Shown: one piece after another, positions 44,917-53,129 of the stretch
Position numbering within the stretch: position 1 is the first letter of the stretch
Layout of the letters: each line of letters opens with the position of its first letter
From: an uncultured Mobiluncus sp.
Lineage (GTDB): Bacteria > Actinomycetota > Actinomycetes > Actinomycetales > Actinomycetaceae
Assembly (NCBI RefSeq): GCF_947087965.1
Contig: NZ_CAMUES010000001.1
Location: forward strand, 124,001 to 188,000
DNA length: 64,000 nt
Reading direction: 5' to 3'
Program-made: the position numbers and the translations under genes
Notes under the pieces: model-generated
What the model saw: only the letters and a program-made list of their open reading frames with translations
Databases searched by the model: none
What the model was told of the DNA's origin: nothing

Positions 44917-46659
44917 ATGCCTAACTGTGAGATTCTCAAATTGGGACGTGCGGGATGGATTCCTATGTGCGCCACGTCTCTCTTCGGGTTACTTCACTCA
45001 GCAGTAACTCTCTGCCTTGCCTGGATTATGTCAAGAATTTTTGCGACCCTTTATTCTGGCAACTATTCGCATCTGTTCGCGTTGCTGGAAATTCTTGCAG
45101 TGCTGTTACTGGTGCGCCCTGTGATTGCGCTCGGTAAGGAACTTCTCGTCAGCTTGATTGGCATGACTGTCAAAATCGATGTCAGGCTCAAGCTGCTCCA
45201 GCACCTTAATGGCATTGGACCTTTTGGCTTATCATCCAAACGCACTGGGGAAGCTGAAGCATTGGTCACGGACGGTGTTGAACTTCTAGAAGATTACTAT
45301 GGTAGGTATGTTCCCCAAATCGTTGTCACTGTAGTAACAGCAATTACAGTGCTAATTCTGCTCTTTCAGCTAGATTCACTTGTGGCACTCATTGGTGTAA
45401 TTGTGGTAGTCCTGACGCCGACGCTTCCAAAGGCATGGAACAAGGTGCTTACCCGCCGGGGATACCGACATTGGGAACAATATTCCCAGATGAATGCCGA
45501 AGTAGTTGATGCCATGCAGGGCATGACGACGCTGCAACTTTTTAACGGGGTCGAAGAACGGCGTAAAAAAATCGTTTCTACCAGTCAGCAGCTTCTGTCC
45601 GCAACCCTTTCGCAGATGCGTATCTCGCTACTTGAGTCAGCTATTTCATCTTGGGTGGTATATGGAGGTCCGGTGATGGTTCTCACACTCGGTGTCCGTC
45701 AAGCATCACAAGGAAACGTAGCTGTAGCCTCTCTGTTCTGGTGCATGTTCTTAGGCGTAGAACTGTTTCGTCCATTCCAAGATCTCAGCGTCAACTGGCA
45801 TGCCGGCTACCATGGCTATTCGACGGCTCAGAAAGCGCTTAAATTACTAAAGACTCCGACTCCTGATGACTCTAATCTGCCCCAAGAGCACCGACCACGC
45901 ACTACAGAAATTCAATTTAATGAGGTTTCCTATCGGTACTCTTCAGCGCAACGAGACGCAGTCAGCGACATTAGTTTGGAAATACCGGAAGGGGAAGCCC
46001 TTGGACTGGTAGGGCAATCTGGCTGTGGAAAATCCACGATGCTTGGTCTGTTGCTGCGGTTTGGTAATCCCAGCAGTGGGAACATTCAGATAGGAGGAGT
46101 CGATTTACGTGCGCTATCACGTGACGATAGGTGCTCTTTGATTACACTCGTGCCACAAGAGCCGGTAATTTTTGATGGCACCATCGCAGACAATTTACGT
46201 GCCTGCGCCCCGAAGGCCTCGGATGAGCGTCTTCATTCCTTGTGTCTGTCGTTGGGTTTGGAAGATATTGCCCCAATAGACAATTTGCTGGACTTCAGGG
46301 TGGACGAGCGAGGTAGTGGTGTTTCAGGTGGTCAGCGCCAAAGGCTGGCAATTGCTCGTGCGTTGCTTAGAGAAACGCCTATTTTGTTGCTGGACGAAGC
46401 AACCTCAGCTCTCGATGCTGAGACAGAACGATTGACTTGGCGAGCTATTGATAATCATCGCAAGATATTAGCCTCTAAAGGGCGCTCATTGACAGTCATC
46501 TCATCTGCTCATCGTCTGGAATCAGTCCGCGCTGCAGACAGAATCGTAGTTCTCTCCGCGGGCAAAATTGTGGAAATTGGTAATCATGACAGTCTCATGC
46601 AGCAAGGAGGCACCTACGCAATGCTGGTTGCTACGTCCGAAGAGTTGGTGCAATCTTGA
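44917..46659 (+). CDS. ABC exporter-type half-transporter, CydD-like
   Basis: 580 residues: six-helix transmembrane domain (about 1-315) with KRTGEAEALVTDGVELLEDYYGRYVPQ, the CydD-like intracellular loop, then an ATPase with Walker A GQSGCGKST, signature VSGGQRQRLAIARALL, Walker B ILLLDEATSALD and H-loop SSAHRLES. It overlaps the next half-transporter gene by four bases (TTGA), so the two probably form a heterodimer. Start ATG 44917 behind GAGGGA, 50 bases after the iron box. Under iron control this fold is used both for export of siderophores and, in IrtAB, for import. Export of the modified peptide is the simplest reading here. Confidence 0.9.
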   Translation: MPNCEILKLGRAGWIPMCATSLFGLLHSAVTLCLAWIMSRIFATLYSGNYSHLFALLEILAVLLLVRPVIALGKELLVSLIGMTVKIDVRLKLLQHLNGIGPFGLSSKRTGEAEALVTDGVELLEDYYGRYVPQIVVTVVTAITVLILLFQLDSLVALIGVIVVVLTPTLPKAWNKVLTRRGYRHWEQYSQMNAEVVDAMQGMTTLQLFNGVEERRKKIVSTSQQLLSATLSQMRISLLESAISSWVVYGGPVMVLTLGVRQASQGNVAVASLFWCMFLGVELFRPFQDLSVNWHAGYHGYSTAQKALKLLKTPTPDDSNLPQEHRPRTTEIQFNEVSYRYSSAQRDAVSDISLEIPEGEALGLVGQSGCGKSTMLGLLLRFGNPSSGNIQIGGVDLRALSRDDRCSLITLVPQEPVIFDGTIADNLRACAPKASDERLHSLCLSLGLEDIAPIDNLLDFRVDERGSGVSGGQRQRLAIARALLRETPILLLDEATSALDAETERLTWRAIDNHRKILASKGRSLTVISSAHRLESVRAADRIVVLSAGKIVEIGNHDSLMQQGGTYAMLVATSEELVQS

Positions 46660-48488
46660 AACAAATCTTGTATAGAGACGCATTCAGGCCAATTCTTCGA
46701 CTGCTGCCAGGGCTATCGCGTTACAAAAAACATGAAGCGCTTATTTTTGTTATGTTATTGATTCATCGCATTTGCGTTACGGCGATCAACGTGATGAGTG
46801 CTGCATTAGTGTCGCGTATTTTAATAATTGGAGAAGTCGATCAGCTAGCTTGGTGGATGGTGGCTTCATTGGGTTTGCTGGTTCTCTCCGTGGGACTGAG
46901 TTGGTGGCTCGATATGTGGTTTGCTCATGTCTATAGCTACAAGATCATCGCAGATCTTCGTGTTGATTTGTTTGATGCAATCAACCGTATCAGTCCCGCA
47001 GGGTTACGTCACAGAAAAACGGGCGATGTCGCGGCCGCGGCTATGTCAGATGTAGAAATTACCGAGTGGTTTTATGCCCACACTGTGATTGATTTTCTGG
47101 CTACACTTGTGGCGAATTTAATCTTTACCAGTGTAATGATTATTCTCGTGGGACCGTCAGGTCTTATCTTGCTGGTTGTTACCTCTTTGATTTTGCTAGT
47201 ACCGATTCTCACTTTAACATTGCAGACCAAGCAAGGAGAAAGCATTCGGCGTAGTCTTGCAAATCAAAAAGGGCGCTGCCTGGAGATGATTCAAGGTTCG
47301 CGTGAAATCATGAGTCTTGGTCTGGCCAATCTCCAGTTAGATGCTATTCGTGACTCTACCTTGGAAGTTCAACGTCATAAGCGCAGTTACCTGATTCGGT
47401 CTGGTATAGAAATTGCGGTATCTCAGTTGATGATCTCTGCTGCCACTATAGGTACCTTGGCTTGGCTGCTGGGACTGAGAAAAGTTGGGAGGGTTGACCT
47501 TGCCGCTATCCCCCCAGCCATGATGTTGCTGAGTGCGTCCTGTATTGCAGCTCTCAGCATTTCCTCGATGCTCCGCAAACTTGGCGAAGTTTCTGGGGCA
47601 ACCTGCAGGTATTTTGAGCTCCTTGATAAACCCAGACAGGTGCTTGATGATGGAAAGACGGCAGAATTTAGTGACGGCTTGCTGAGCTTGGAATTTAGAG
47701 ATGTATGCTTTCAGTACGATGAAGCTAGGGTATTAAATGATTTCAGCTTGCTCATTCCCGCAGGCTCGTCAGTGGCGCTGGTAGGGCGCACAGGTGCCGG
47801 AAAATCTACATTAGCAGCGTTGGCTGTTCGGCTATATGAACCACAATCTGGAGAAATTCGTATTGACGGCAAGAGAATAGATTCAATTCCTTTAAAACAG
47901 CTGAGACAGTTAGTGACGCTTGTCCCGCAGCATCCTTACATTTTCAGAGGTACTATTCGTGACAATTTGCTCATGGCTAAACCCAGCGCTTCTGAGGATG
48001 AACTATGGCAATCGCTTAAAATTGCCCAGATTATTAACACAATACGGGAGCTGCCCAAACAATTAGACACAGTAATTGGAGAACGAGGTGCAACGCTTTC
48101 GGGGGGGCAGCGTCAGCGACTCAGCCTAGCTCAAGCGTTTCTGCGTAACTCATCTATTGTGATTTTCGATGAATCGGTATCTAATCTCGATCCTAAACTC
48201 GAGCAAGAACTAATTGCAGCTAGCAGGTTTATCTATGACGGTCGTACCACGATAACCATCGCGCATCGTCTTTCTACGATTAAATCGGCCGACTATGTGG
48301 CTTTTCTCCATGAAGGCAAACTAGCTGCTTTTGGTCCCCACAGTGAATTAGTTCAGCATTGTGAACCATACCGAGAGTTTGTAGCGCCTGCGTCTGCGCT
48401 AACTGATTACTTGGCTTCTAGCCGAGACTCCAACAGGTATAAACGTGAGGAGGTGAAAAATGACGGATGTAGTAATCAAGAAGGTTGA
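46656..48488 (+). CDS. ABC exporter-type half-transporter, CydC-like
   Basis: 610 residues: transmembrane domain (about 1-320) then an ATPase with Walker A GRTGAGKST, signature LSGGQRQRLSLAQAFL, Walker B IVIFDESVSNLD (catalytic Glu kept) and H-loop TIAHRLST. TTG start overlapping the previous stop. Its last 29 bases overlap the precursor peptide gene in another frame, and the ribosome binding site of that peptide lies within this gene, so transporter and peptide are on one mRNA. No peptidase C39 domain is present, so leader removal needs another enzyme. Confidence 0.9.
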   Translation: MKQILYRDAFRPILRLLPGLSRYKKHEALIFVMLLIHRICVTAINVMSAALVSRILIIGEVDQLAWWMVASLGLLVLSVGLSWWLDMWFAHVYSYKIIADLRVDLFDAINRISPAGLRHRKTGDVAAAAMSDVEITEWFYAHTVIDFLATLVANLIFTSVMIILVGPSGLILLVVTSLILLVPILTLTLQTKQGESIRRSLANQKGRCLEMIQGSREIMSLGLANLQLDAIRDSTLEVQRHKRSYLIRSGIEIAVSQLMISAATIGTLAWLLGLRKVGRVDLAAIPPAMMLLSASCIAALSISSMLRKLGEVSGATCRYFELLDKPRQVLDDGKTAEFSDGLLSLEFRDVCFQYDEARVLNDFSLLIPAGSSVALVGRTGAGKSTLAALAVRLYEPQSGEIRIDGKRIDSIPLKQLRQLVTLVPQHPYIFRGTIRDNLLMAKPSASEDELWQSLKIAQIINTIRELPKQLDTVIGERGATLSGGQRQRLSLAQAFLRNSSIVIFDESVSNLDPKLEQELIAASRFIYDGRTTITIAHRLSTIKSADYVAFLHEGKLAAFGPHSELVQHCEPYREFVAPASALTDYLASSRDSNRYKREEVKNDGCSNQEG

Positions 48489-48555
48489 AGAAGATGCATC
48501 ACAGCGTCTAGTTGCGCCGTGCTGCCACTCTACTTCAACGAATCAGGTTAAGTAA
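48460..48555 (+). CDS. Putative RiPP precursor peptide (Cys/Ser/Thr core)
   Basis: 31-residue peptide. Leader residues 1-20 are charged and amphipathic (MTDVVIKKVEEDASQRLVAP); core residues 21-31 are CCHSTSTNQVK. Cys21, Cys22, Ser24, Thr25, Ser26 and Thr27 are all potential cyclodehydration sites. The ribosome binding site GAGGAGGTGA (48447-48456), 5 bases or less from ATG, is among the strongest in the window, which argues for real and abundant translation. It overlaps the exporter gene by 29 bases, is followed by a hairpin, and then by a YcaO cyclodehydratase gene. The size, composition and position fit a thiazole/oxazole-modified precursor, but no homologue is known to me. Confidence 0.8.
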   Translation: MTDVVIKKVEEDASQRLVAPCCHSTSTNQVK

Positions 48556-48581
48556 TCTGCAAAAGTGATTAAGCGGAAGGG

Positions 48582-48625
48582 CGGGAGAGCTTCTACATAC
48601 GTGCGTTTTACGTGAAGCTCTCCCG
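48582..48625 (+). terminator. Attenuator-like hairpin between precursor and YcaO genes
   Basis: Perfect 12-bp inverted repeat CGGGAGAGCTTC (48582-48593) / GAAGCTCTCCCG (48614-48625) with a 20-base loop that can itself pair (ACGT/ACGT), followed by ACCTTTCCTTTC. Partial termination here would give much more precursor than enzyme, a common layout in RiPP operons. It also contains a GTG (48612) that could be mistaken for the YcaO start. Confidence 0.75.
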
Positions 48626-48665
48626 ACCTTTCCTTTCAACTAGAACATACGTCGAGGTGCAACTA

Positions 48666-50840
48666 ATGGTACTAAACCTGTTAAACGATTTGGGTCTTTC
48701 CAAGGAGACCGCTTTTGAGTTGCGTGAGTTACCGCATAACAATACGTTACTTACTGATGCGGTTTCTGATAACTATGTAATCGAATTGCCGATACTGCAA
48801 GTGCTTTCTTTTTACCACAATTGGTCGAATAATGACGGGATTGTTCCACCAGCATTATTGGAGCTCTTTGATACTTCCCAACGCCTTTACCAATCCTTGC
48901 GTAGCAGGTATGGAGTACTCAACTTGGCTAGCCTAGGGGGTAGTGATGGTGGAGTGCCTGACGAATCAAAGTATCTGTTGGCTGGCAATTCGTCACTCGT
49001 AAAGATTCTGTTAAACAGCATAGATACATCCGATGTTGCAGCATATGTTGGATCTGATGAACAGGTAATTAATGCTGCTTTCCACTTTGATGCAGTGCCA
49101 ATTAGATTTGAGCCCCAGATGGAAAATCTATCTTTCGGACATTTTGAGCAAATTGCTCGCAATTACCGAATTCAATGGTGTCCCATGTTTCTCCGCCAGA
49201 ATACGCTATGGATTGGACCCGTTTTATCGTCTTCTGTAGGACCTTCGTGGGATGATTTAGTGCGTCGCCGAGTTGCCGCCCATCTTAGCGAACCAATCGC
49301 CCGCGCACTAGGGCAACCCTCGCTGAATGGGCCGATTATACTGTTGAGTCCCAATGCTATTACCCGGGCTTTTAATCTTTTGCCACAGTTAACACCGGGT
49401 GACATGCTGGAAATCGGTTTGGACGCTTCTGTTAAGGAGCACACAGTATTAGCTTGGTCAGCAAAATTAGACCCTAAACGCTCCTGCATTACTCCCAGGC
49501 AGCTCATCTCAAAGGAATGTGGTGTAATTCGCAGAATTCGTAAAATCTCTCATCGTCCGGATTTGCCATCTAAAATGATCACTTACCAAGCCGATATGTC
49601 ATTTACACAACGGGTTACCGGCTGGAATTGTGCTTATACTTGCGAAGGTTCATCATTTGGAGATGAGAACCAAGCTTACTATGCTGCTATAGGTGAAGCT
49701 TGCGAACGATATGCTGGAAATACTTTAGATACTTTGCCCGTAAAACATGGTTCCTACAATGAATTATGCAAGCAGGGATTTAAAGTGCTCGAACCAAATT
49801 CTATCGTGCTATTTAGCGAGGAACAATACAGTAGAAGTGATTTTCCCTTTGTTCCCTTTACAGAGGATTTGCGTCTAGGCTGGGTACCAGGAAATTACTT
49901 AGACACCAAGGATGAGGTGATGATTCCCGCAGCCCTCACTTACTCAAATTGGTATTCGTATCCCAACGGTGGAGAGGCCCCGTTACTAAAATGTCCGTTT
50001 GCGGGCATTGCGGCAGGTGAATGCTATGAGAGCGCGATTCTCAGTGCTATAGAAGAGGTGATAGAACGGCATGCAACTATGACCTGGTGGCTTACAGGCG
50101 TAACCCTGCCACTTCTAGAGATAACACCACAACTGCTTGAACAGATTGGTGAAATTCCAGATTACCAAGAACTGTTCCTCACCCGTCTACAAAATATATT
50201 CGATTTTCCAGTTGTATGCGCGACTGTGGTCAATCATAAACAACAAACGATAAATATGGGCTTTGCTGCACGTGTCAACGAGACAGATGCTGCGCTAAAA
50301 GCGTTGCTAGAAGCTTTTAGTCTCCAAGAGGGGAGTATAGACTTGCTCAATCCCGAAGGCTCGCATTGGAAAGCCATTAACGAAGGTCTTTTACCAAGAA
50401 GCGGACTGAGACACTACCGCCATGATCGGAAGTATTCGACAGAGTATAAAACAGATTTTTCTGACTGCACAGACCTTATGGCGCAGCAACAGTACTATTT
50501 AGATCCCAGCGTCCATGATAGTATTTTGCATCTTATTAAATCCCGTGACTCTGTACGGCTTGATACAGTTCCTCGCCGTACTCGTAGCATTGGAAGTTAC
50601 ATAGAGCTCCTCGCTGAACGAGGTTTTCGTCCGATTGTTGCGGATCTTACCCCGCCCGATATAGCCCAAACCGGAATAAAAGTTGTGCGGGTAATTGTTC
50701 CCGGGACAGTGATGAATTCTCCGGCAGCATTTCCACACTTCGGCAACGATGTCGTGCAGCGTAATGCTGTTCAGCTACGATGGCTGGTCGCCGGGGAGAC
50801 AAAGGTTCATTGGAATTTACGTCCACTACCTCATGCCTAA
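48666..50840 (+). CDS. Fused E1-like/YcaO cyclodehydratase (TOMM synthetase)
   Basis: 724 residues. The N-terminal part (about 1-290) resembles the E1-like/ocin-ThiF partner of azoline synthetases (LWIGPVLSSSVGPSWDDLVRRRVAAHL at about 180-206), although the usual zinc CxxC is replaced (GPSWDD). The C-terminal part (about 305-724) is a YcaO domain: CEGSSFGDENQA, GEACERY (E344, E347), AIEEVIERHA (E463, E464, E467) for ATP/Mg binding, and a PLP-containing C-terminus (RPLPHA) like the PxPxP end of azoline-forming YcaOs. It would use ATP to cyclise Cys/Ser/Thr of the precursor at 48460. ATG 48666 is chosen because GAGGTG lies 6 bases before it, while the upstream GTG at 48612 is inside a hairpin. 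No flavin dehydrogenase gene is nearby, so azolines rather than azoles may be the product. Confidence 0.88.
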   Translation: MVLNLLNDLGLSKETAFELRELPHNNTLLTDAVSDNYVIELPILQVLSFYHNWSNNDGIVPPALLELFDTSQRLYQSLRSRYGVLNLASLGGSDGGVPDESKYLLAGNSSLVKILLNSIDTSDVAAYVGSDEQVINAAFHFDAVPIRFEPQMENLSFGHFEQIARNYRIQWCPMFLRQNTLWIGPVLSSSVGPSWDDLVRRRVAAHLSEPIARALGQPSLNGPIILLSPNAITRAFNLLPQLTPGDMLEIGLDASVKEHTVLAWSAKLDPKRSCITPRQLISKECGVIRRIRKISHRPDLPSKMITYQADMSFTQRVTGWNCAYTCEGSSFGDENQAYYAAIGEACERYAGNTLDTLPVKHGSYNELCKQGFKVLEPNSIVLFSEEQYSRSDFPFVPFTEDLRLGWVPGNYLDTKDEVMIPAALTYSNWYSYPNGGEAPLLKCPFAGIAAGECYESAILSAIEEVIERHATMTWWLTGVTLPLLEITPQLLEQIGEIPDYQELFLTRLQNIFDFPVVCATVVNHKQQTINMGFAARVNETDAALKALLEAFSLQEGSIDLLNPEGSHWKAINEGLLPRSGLRHYRHDRKYSTEYKTDFSDCTDLMAQQQYYLDPSVHDSILHLIKSRDSVRLDTVPRRTRSIGSYIELLAERGFRPIVADLTPPDIAQTGIKVVRVIVPGTVMNSPAAFPHFGNDVVQRNAVQLRWLVAGETKVHWNLRPLPHA

Positions 50841-51042
50841 TTTTCTCGATTATCCCGCTAAGTGTAATTTTCGCGCGGCGAAACGCTCTTGGTGGCAAGC
50901 GAAGCCCCGACTCATGCGACCCTTCGTCGCACTAACTATTTACAGCAGAAACCGCCGCAGGTGCAAAGATTTCGTGGAGCTGCGGATAGTCAGTGGGTAC
51001 GGGCAATTTTTCAAATCGATTTTGACATGGTAGTCTTCCCAC

Positions 51043-51061
51043 TAAGGGAAGGCTAACCTAA
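51043..51061. promoter_or_regulatory. DtxR/IdeR iron box upstream of importer
   Basis: TAAGGGAAGGCTAACCTAA matches 16 of 19 consensus bases, with the right 11 exact. It lies 15 bases before the importer start at 51077, and TTGACA at 51022-51027 upstream is a possible -35. The 236-base gap from 50841 has no other feature I can support. Confidence 0.75.
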
Positions 51062-51076
51062 CAGAAAGTTAAGTGA

Positions 51077-52090
51077 TTGAATAGACGTGCGAGAATTTGG
51101 ACTGCGACTCTGGGGGCTCTGACTATCGTTTCTGCTCTTCTTGCCATAGGGGTAGGCCCGGCTTCTGTTAGCCCCGCAGCTACTATCGACGTTCTATTGT
51201 GTAAGCTGTCTGGAAACTGTGCGGGCGTTCCTCAACGTGACATGGTTATCGTCTGGGATATACGAGCACCACGGGTAGTTCTGGCCGGCTTGGTGGGGAT
51301 TGGGCTCTCGATTTCTGGAACGGTCATCCAATCTGTAGTGAGAAATATTCTGGCCGATCCTTACTTGCTTGGAATTGCCTCTGGGGCATCCACCGGGGCT
51401 GCAACGGTAATGGTGTTTGGGGCAGTTGGGATATTCGGGTTAACTCTAGGAGCCTTTGCAGGCGCGCTCATTTCGATTTGTGCAGTATTTCTGTTAACTA
51501 CTGTAGGTGGCGTTCTAACCGCAGAGAGAGTTGTGTTCGCGGGTATAGCCGTAGGTCTATTCATGAGTGCGCTAACAAATTTAGTGGTATTTTTCTATGG
51601 CTCTCAGGCTTCAGCTCACGCTGTAATGTTCTGGATGTTAGGTTCATTGGCCTTAGCAAGCTGGAATCAGCTACCTATACCTGCTGTCATCACATTATTT
51701 ACCATTGCTATGTGCGTTTCACAAGGTCCACGTCTCGATGCAATTTCGCTAAGCGATGACACAGCCAGGGCATTAGGATTCAATCCACAAACCTTGCGAT
51801 ATGTAACCATAACGGTGATAGCGGGATGCGTTGCTTCTTTGGTAGCTATCTCCGGCGCTATTGGATTCGTAGGTTTGGTCGTTCCGCATATTGCGCGACA
51901 TCTTGTCGGAGCTACCAGTCGCAGTGTCGTTCCCACTGCGGGAACGTTGGGGGCGCTTCTTCTCATATGGGCCGACGCCGTAGGACGCGTTGTATTTGCC
52001 CCTCGTGAATTACCAATAGGTGTAATTACAGCATTGGCAGGTACTCCGTTACTCATGCTTTTAATCAGGAAACAGTACAAATTCTCATAG
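51077..52090 (+). CDS. FecCD-family iron-complex permease
   Basis: 337 residues, about ten hydrophobic helices. WDIRAPRVVLAGLVGIGLSISGTVIQSVVRNILADPYLLGIASGAS and ISGAIGFVGLVVPHIARHLVGA (at about 53-98 and 255-276) are the typical BtuC/FecCD motifs. TTG start with a weak ribosome binding site (AGAAAG); no better start in frame. It lies directly behind an iron box and 19 bases before the binding protein. A single permease probably forms a homodimer. Confidence 0.92.
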   Translation: MNRRARIWTATLGALTIVSALLAIGVGPASVSPAATIDVLLCKLSGNCAGVPQRDMVIVWDIRAPRVVLAGLVGIGLSISGTVIQSVVRNILADPYLLGIASGASTGAATVMVFGAVGIFGLTLGAFAGALISICAVFLLTTVGGVLTAERVVFAGIAVGLFMSALTNLVVFFYGSQASAHAVMFWMLGSLALASWNQLPIPAVITLFTIAMCVSQGPRLDAISLSDDTARALGFNPQTLRYVTITVIAGCVASLVAISGAIGFVGLVVPHIARHLVGATSRSVVPTAGTLGALLLIWADAVGRVVFAPRELPIGVITALAGTPLLMLLIRKQYKFS

Positions 52091-52109
52091 ATATACAGAA
52101 AGGAAAACC

Positions 52110-53129
52110 ATGAGATATAACAAACTAGGAGCACTGGTTGGTGCTATTGCGCTGCTCGCTTCGCTTAGTGCCTGTGGAGACGGAAGCAAACCTGAATCTT
52201 CAGCGGCGGGAGAAAATAATCAGAGTGCCAATTCTGTTACTTACCCCTTAGAGGTTGAGTCATGCGGTAGGAAGGTAACAATCGAAAAAGAGCCTACGAA
52301 AGTAATGTCCATCGGGGTAGCTTCTGGAATCTTTGCAGCGAAGGTTGCTAAGAATGGGCAATTCGTCTTGCGCTCGGGAGAGATGGGCGAAAAAAATCCG
52401 TTAGCGGACGAGTATGGTGCAGAACTGTGGGATGAAGCAAGTCCTTCAACAGAGAGTATTATCGAAAAAGGTGTTGATTTAGTTATCGGTGACTTATACG
52501 GCAAAGCTGACCCAGATAAGCTCGCAGCGGCGGGAATTCAAATGTATATACCAAGCGTGTTATGCCAGCACGCCAAAGAAGAAAATCCAGATTTGGTTAA
52601 AGGTGATGTTCCACCAGTAAAGCTAATAGATGTAGAGAATGACATTCAGGAACTTGGTAAAATATTCAATAACCCTGACGGGTCAGAAAAGGCAGTTCAG
52701 GAATTTGACAGCAAGTATAAGGAAGCTAAGAATATCATCAAGGATGATGCTAAATCAGCTGCATTTCTATTCTATTTTTCCGAGCAGTACCCGGTTATGT
52801 CTGTAGGTGAAGGTGGTATTGAAGGTGCGATTATGAGAGAACTAGGTTTAAAGAACATCTTCTCTGACCATAAAGAGGCCTACCTGGAAGAAGTTAGTTG
52901 GGAGGCTGTGCTGCAGGCTAATCCAGATGTCATCATTATAAAATACGGCAGGACTGGCTCAACCTTTGAAGCGGACAAAGCGAGACTTCTCAAAGAGCCG
53001 GGAGCTGATACCCTAACTGCAGTAAAGAATGACAATATTATTGGCATTGCGAATCGCGAAACCTGGCCCTCGCCCGAAATCGCCACCGGAATTCTTAAAC
53101 TAGCCGAGAGTCTCAACAAGATCAAGTGA
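52110..53129 (+). CDS. Iron-complex-binding lipoprotein (FecB-like)
   Basis: 339 residues. Signal peptide and lipobox SLSAC (Cys about 22), then a class III (two-lobe, rigid-helix) binding protein: GVASGIFAAKVAKNG, TESIIEKGVDLVIGDLYGKADPDKLAAAGIQMYIPS, ANPDVIIIKYGRTGS. Would capture a ferric complex, presumably the modified peptide of this island, and hand it to FecCD. AGAAAGGAAAACC precedes the ATG. It overlaps the ATPase gene (GTGA). Confidence 0.92.
   Translation: MRYNKLGALVGAIALLASLSACGDGSKPESSAAGENNQSANSVTYPLEVESCGRKVTIEKEPTKVMSIGVASGIFAAKVAKNGQFVLRSGEMGEKNPLADEYGAELWDEASPSTESIIEKGVDLVIGDLYGKADPDKLAAAGIQMYIPSVLCQHAKEENPDLVKGDVPPVKLIDVENDIQELGKIFNNPDGSEKAVQEFDSKYKEAKNIIKDDAKSAAFLFYFSEQYPVMSVGEGGIEGAIMRELGLKNIFSDHKEAYLEEVSWEAVLQANPDVIIIKYGRTGSTFEADKARLLKEPGADTLTAVKNDNIIGIANRETWPSPEIATGILKLAESLNKIK

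Noticed and set aside
48612..48665. GTG at 48612 as start of the YcaO protein
   Set aside because: It lies in the 3' arm of a 12-bp hairpin and has no ribosome binding site, while ATG 48666 has GAGGTG six bases upstream.
48460..50840. Lanthipeptide or thiopeptide interpretation of the peptide island
   Set aside because: No LanM, LanB/LanC or split-LanB-like protein is present; YcaO with an E1-like region points to azoline formation.
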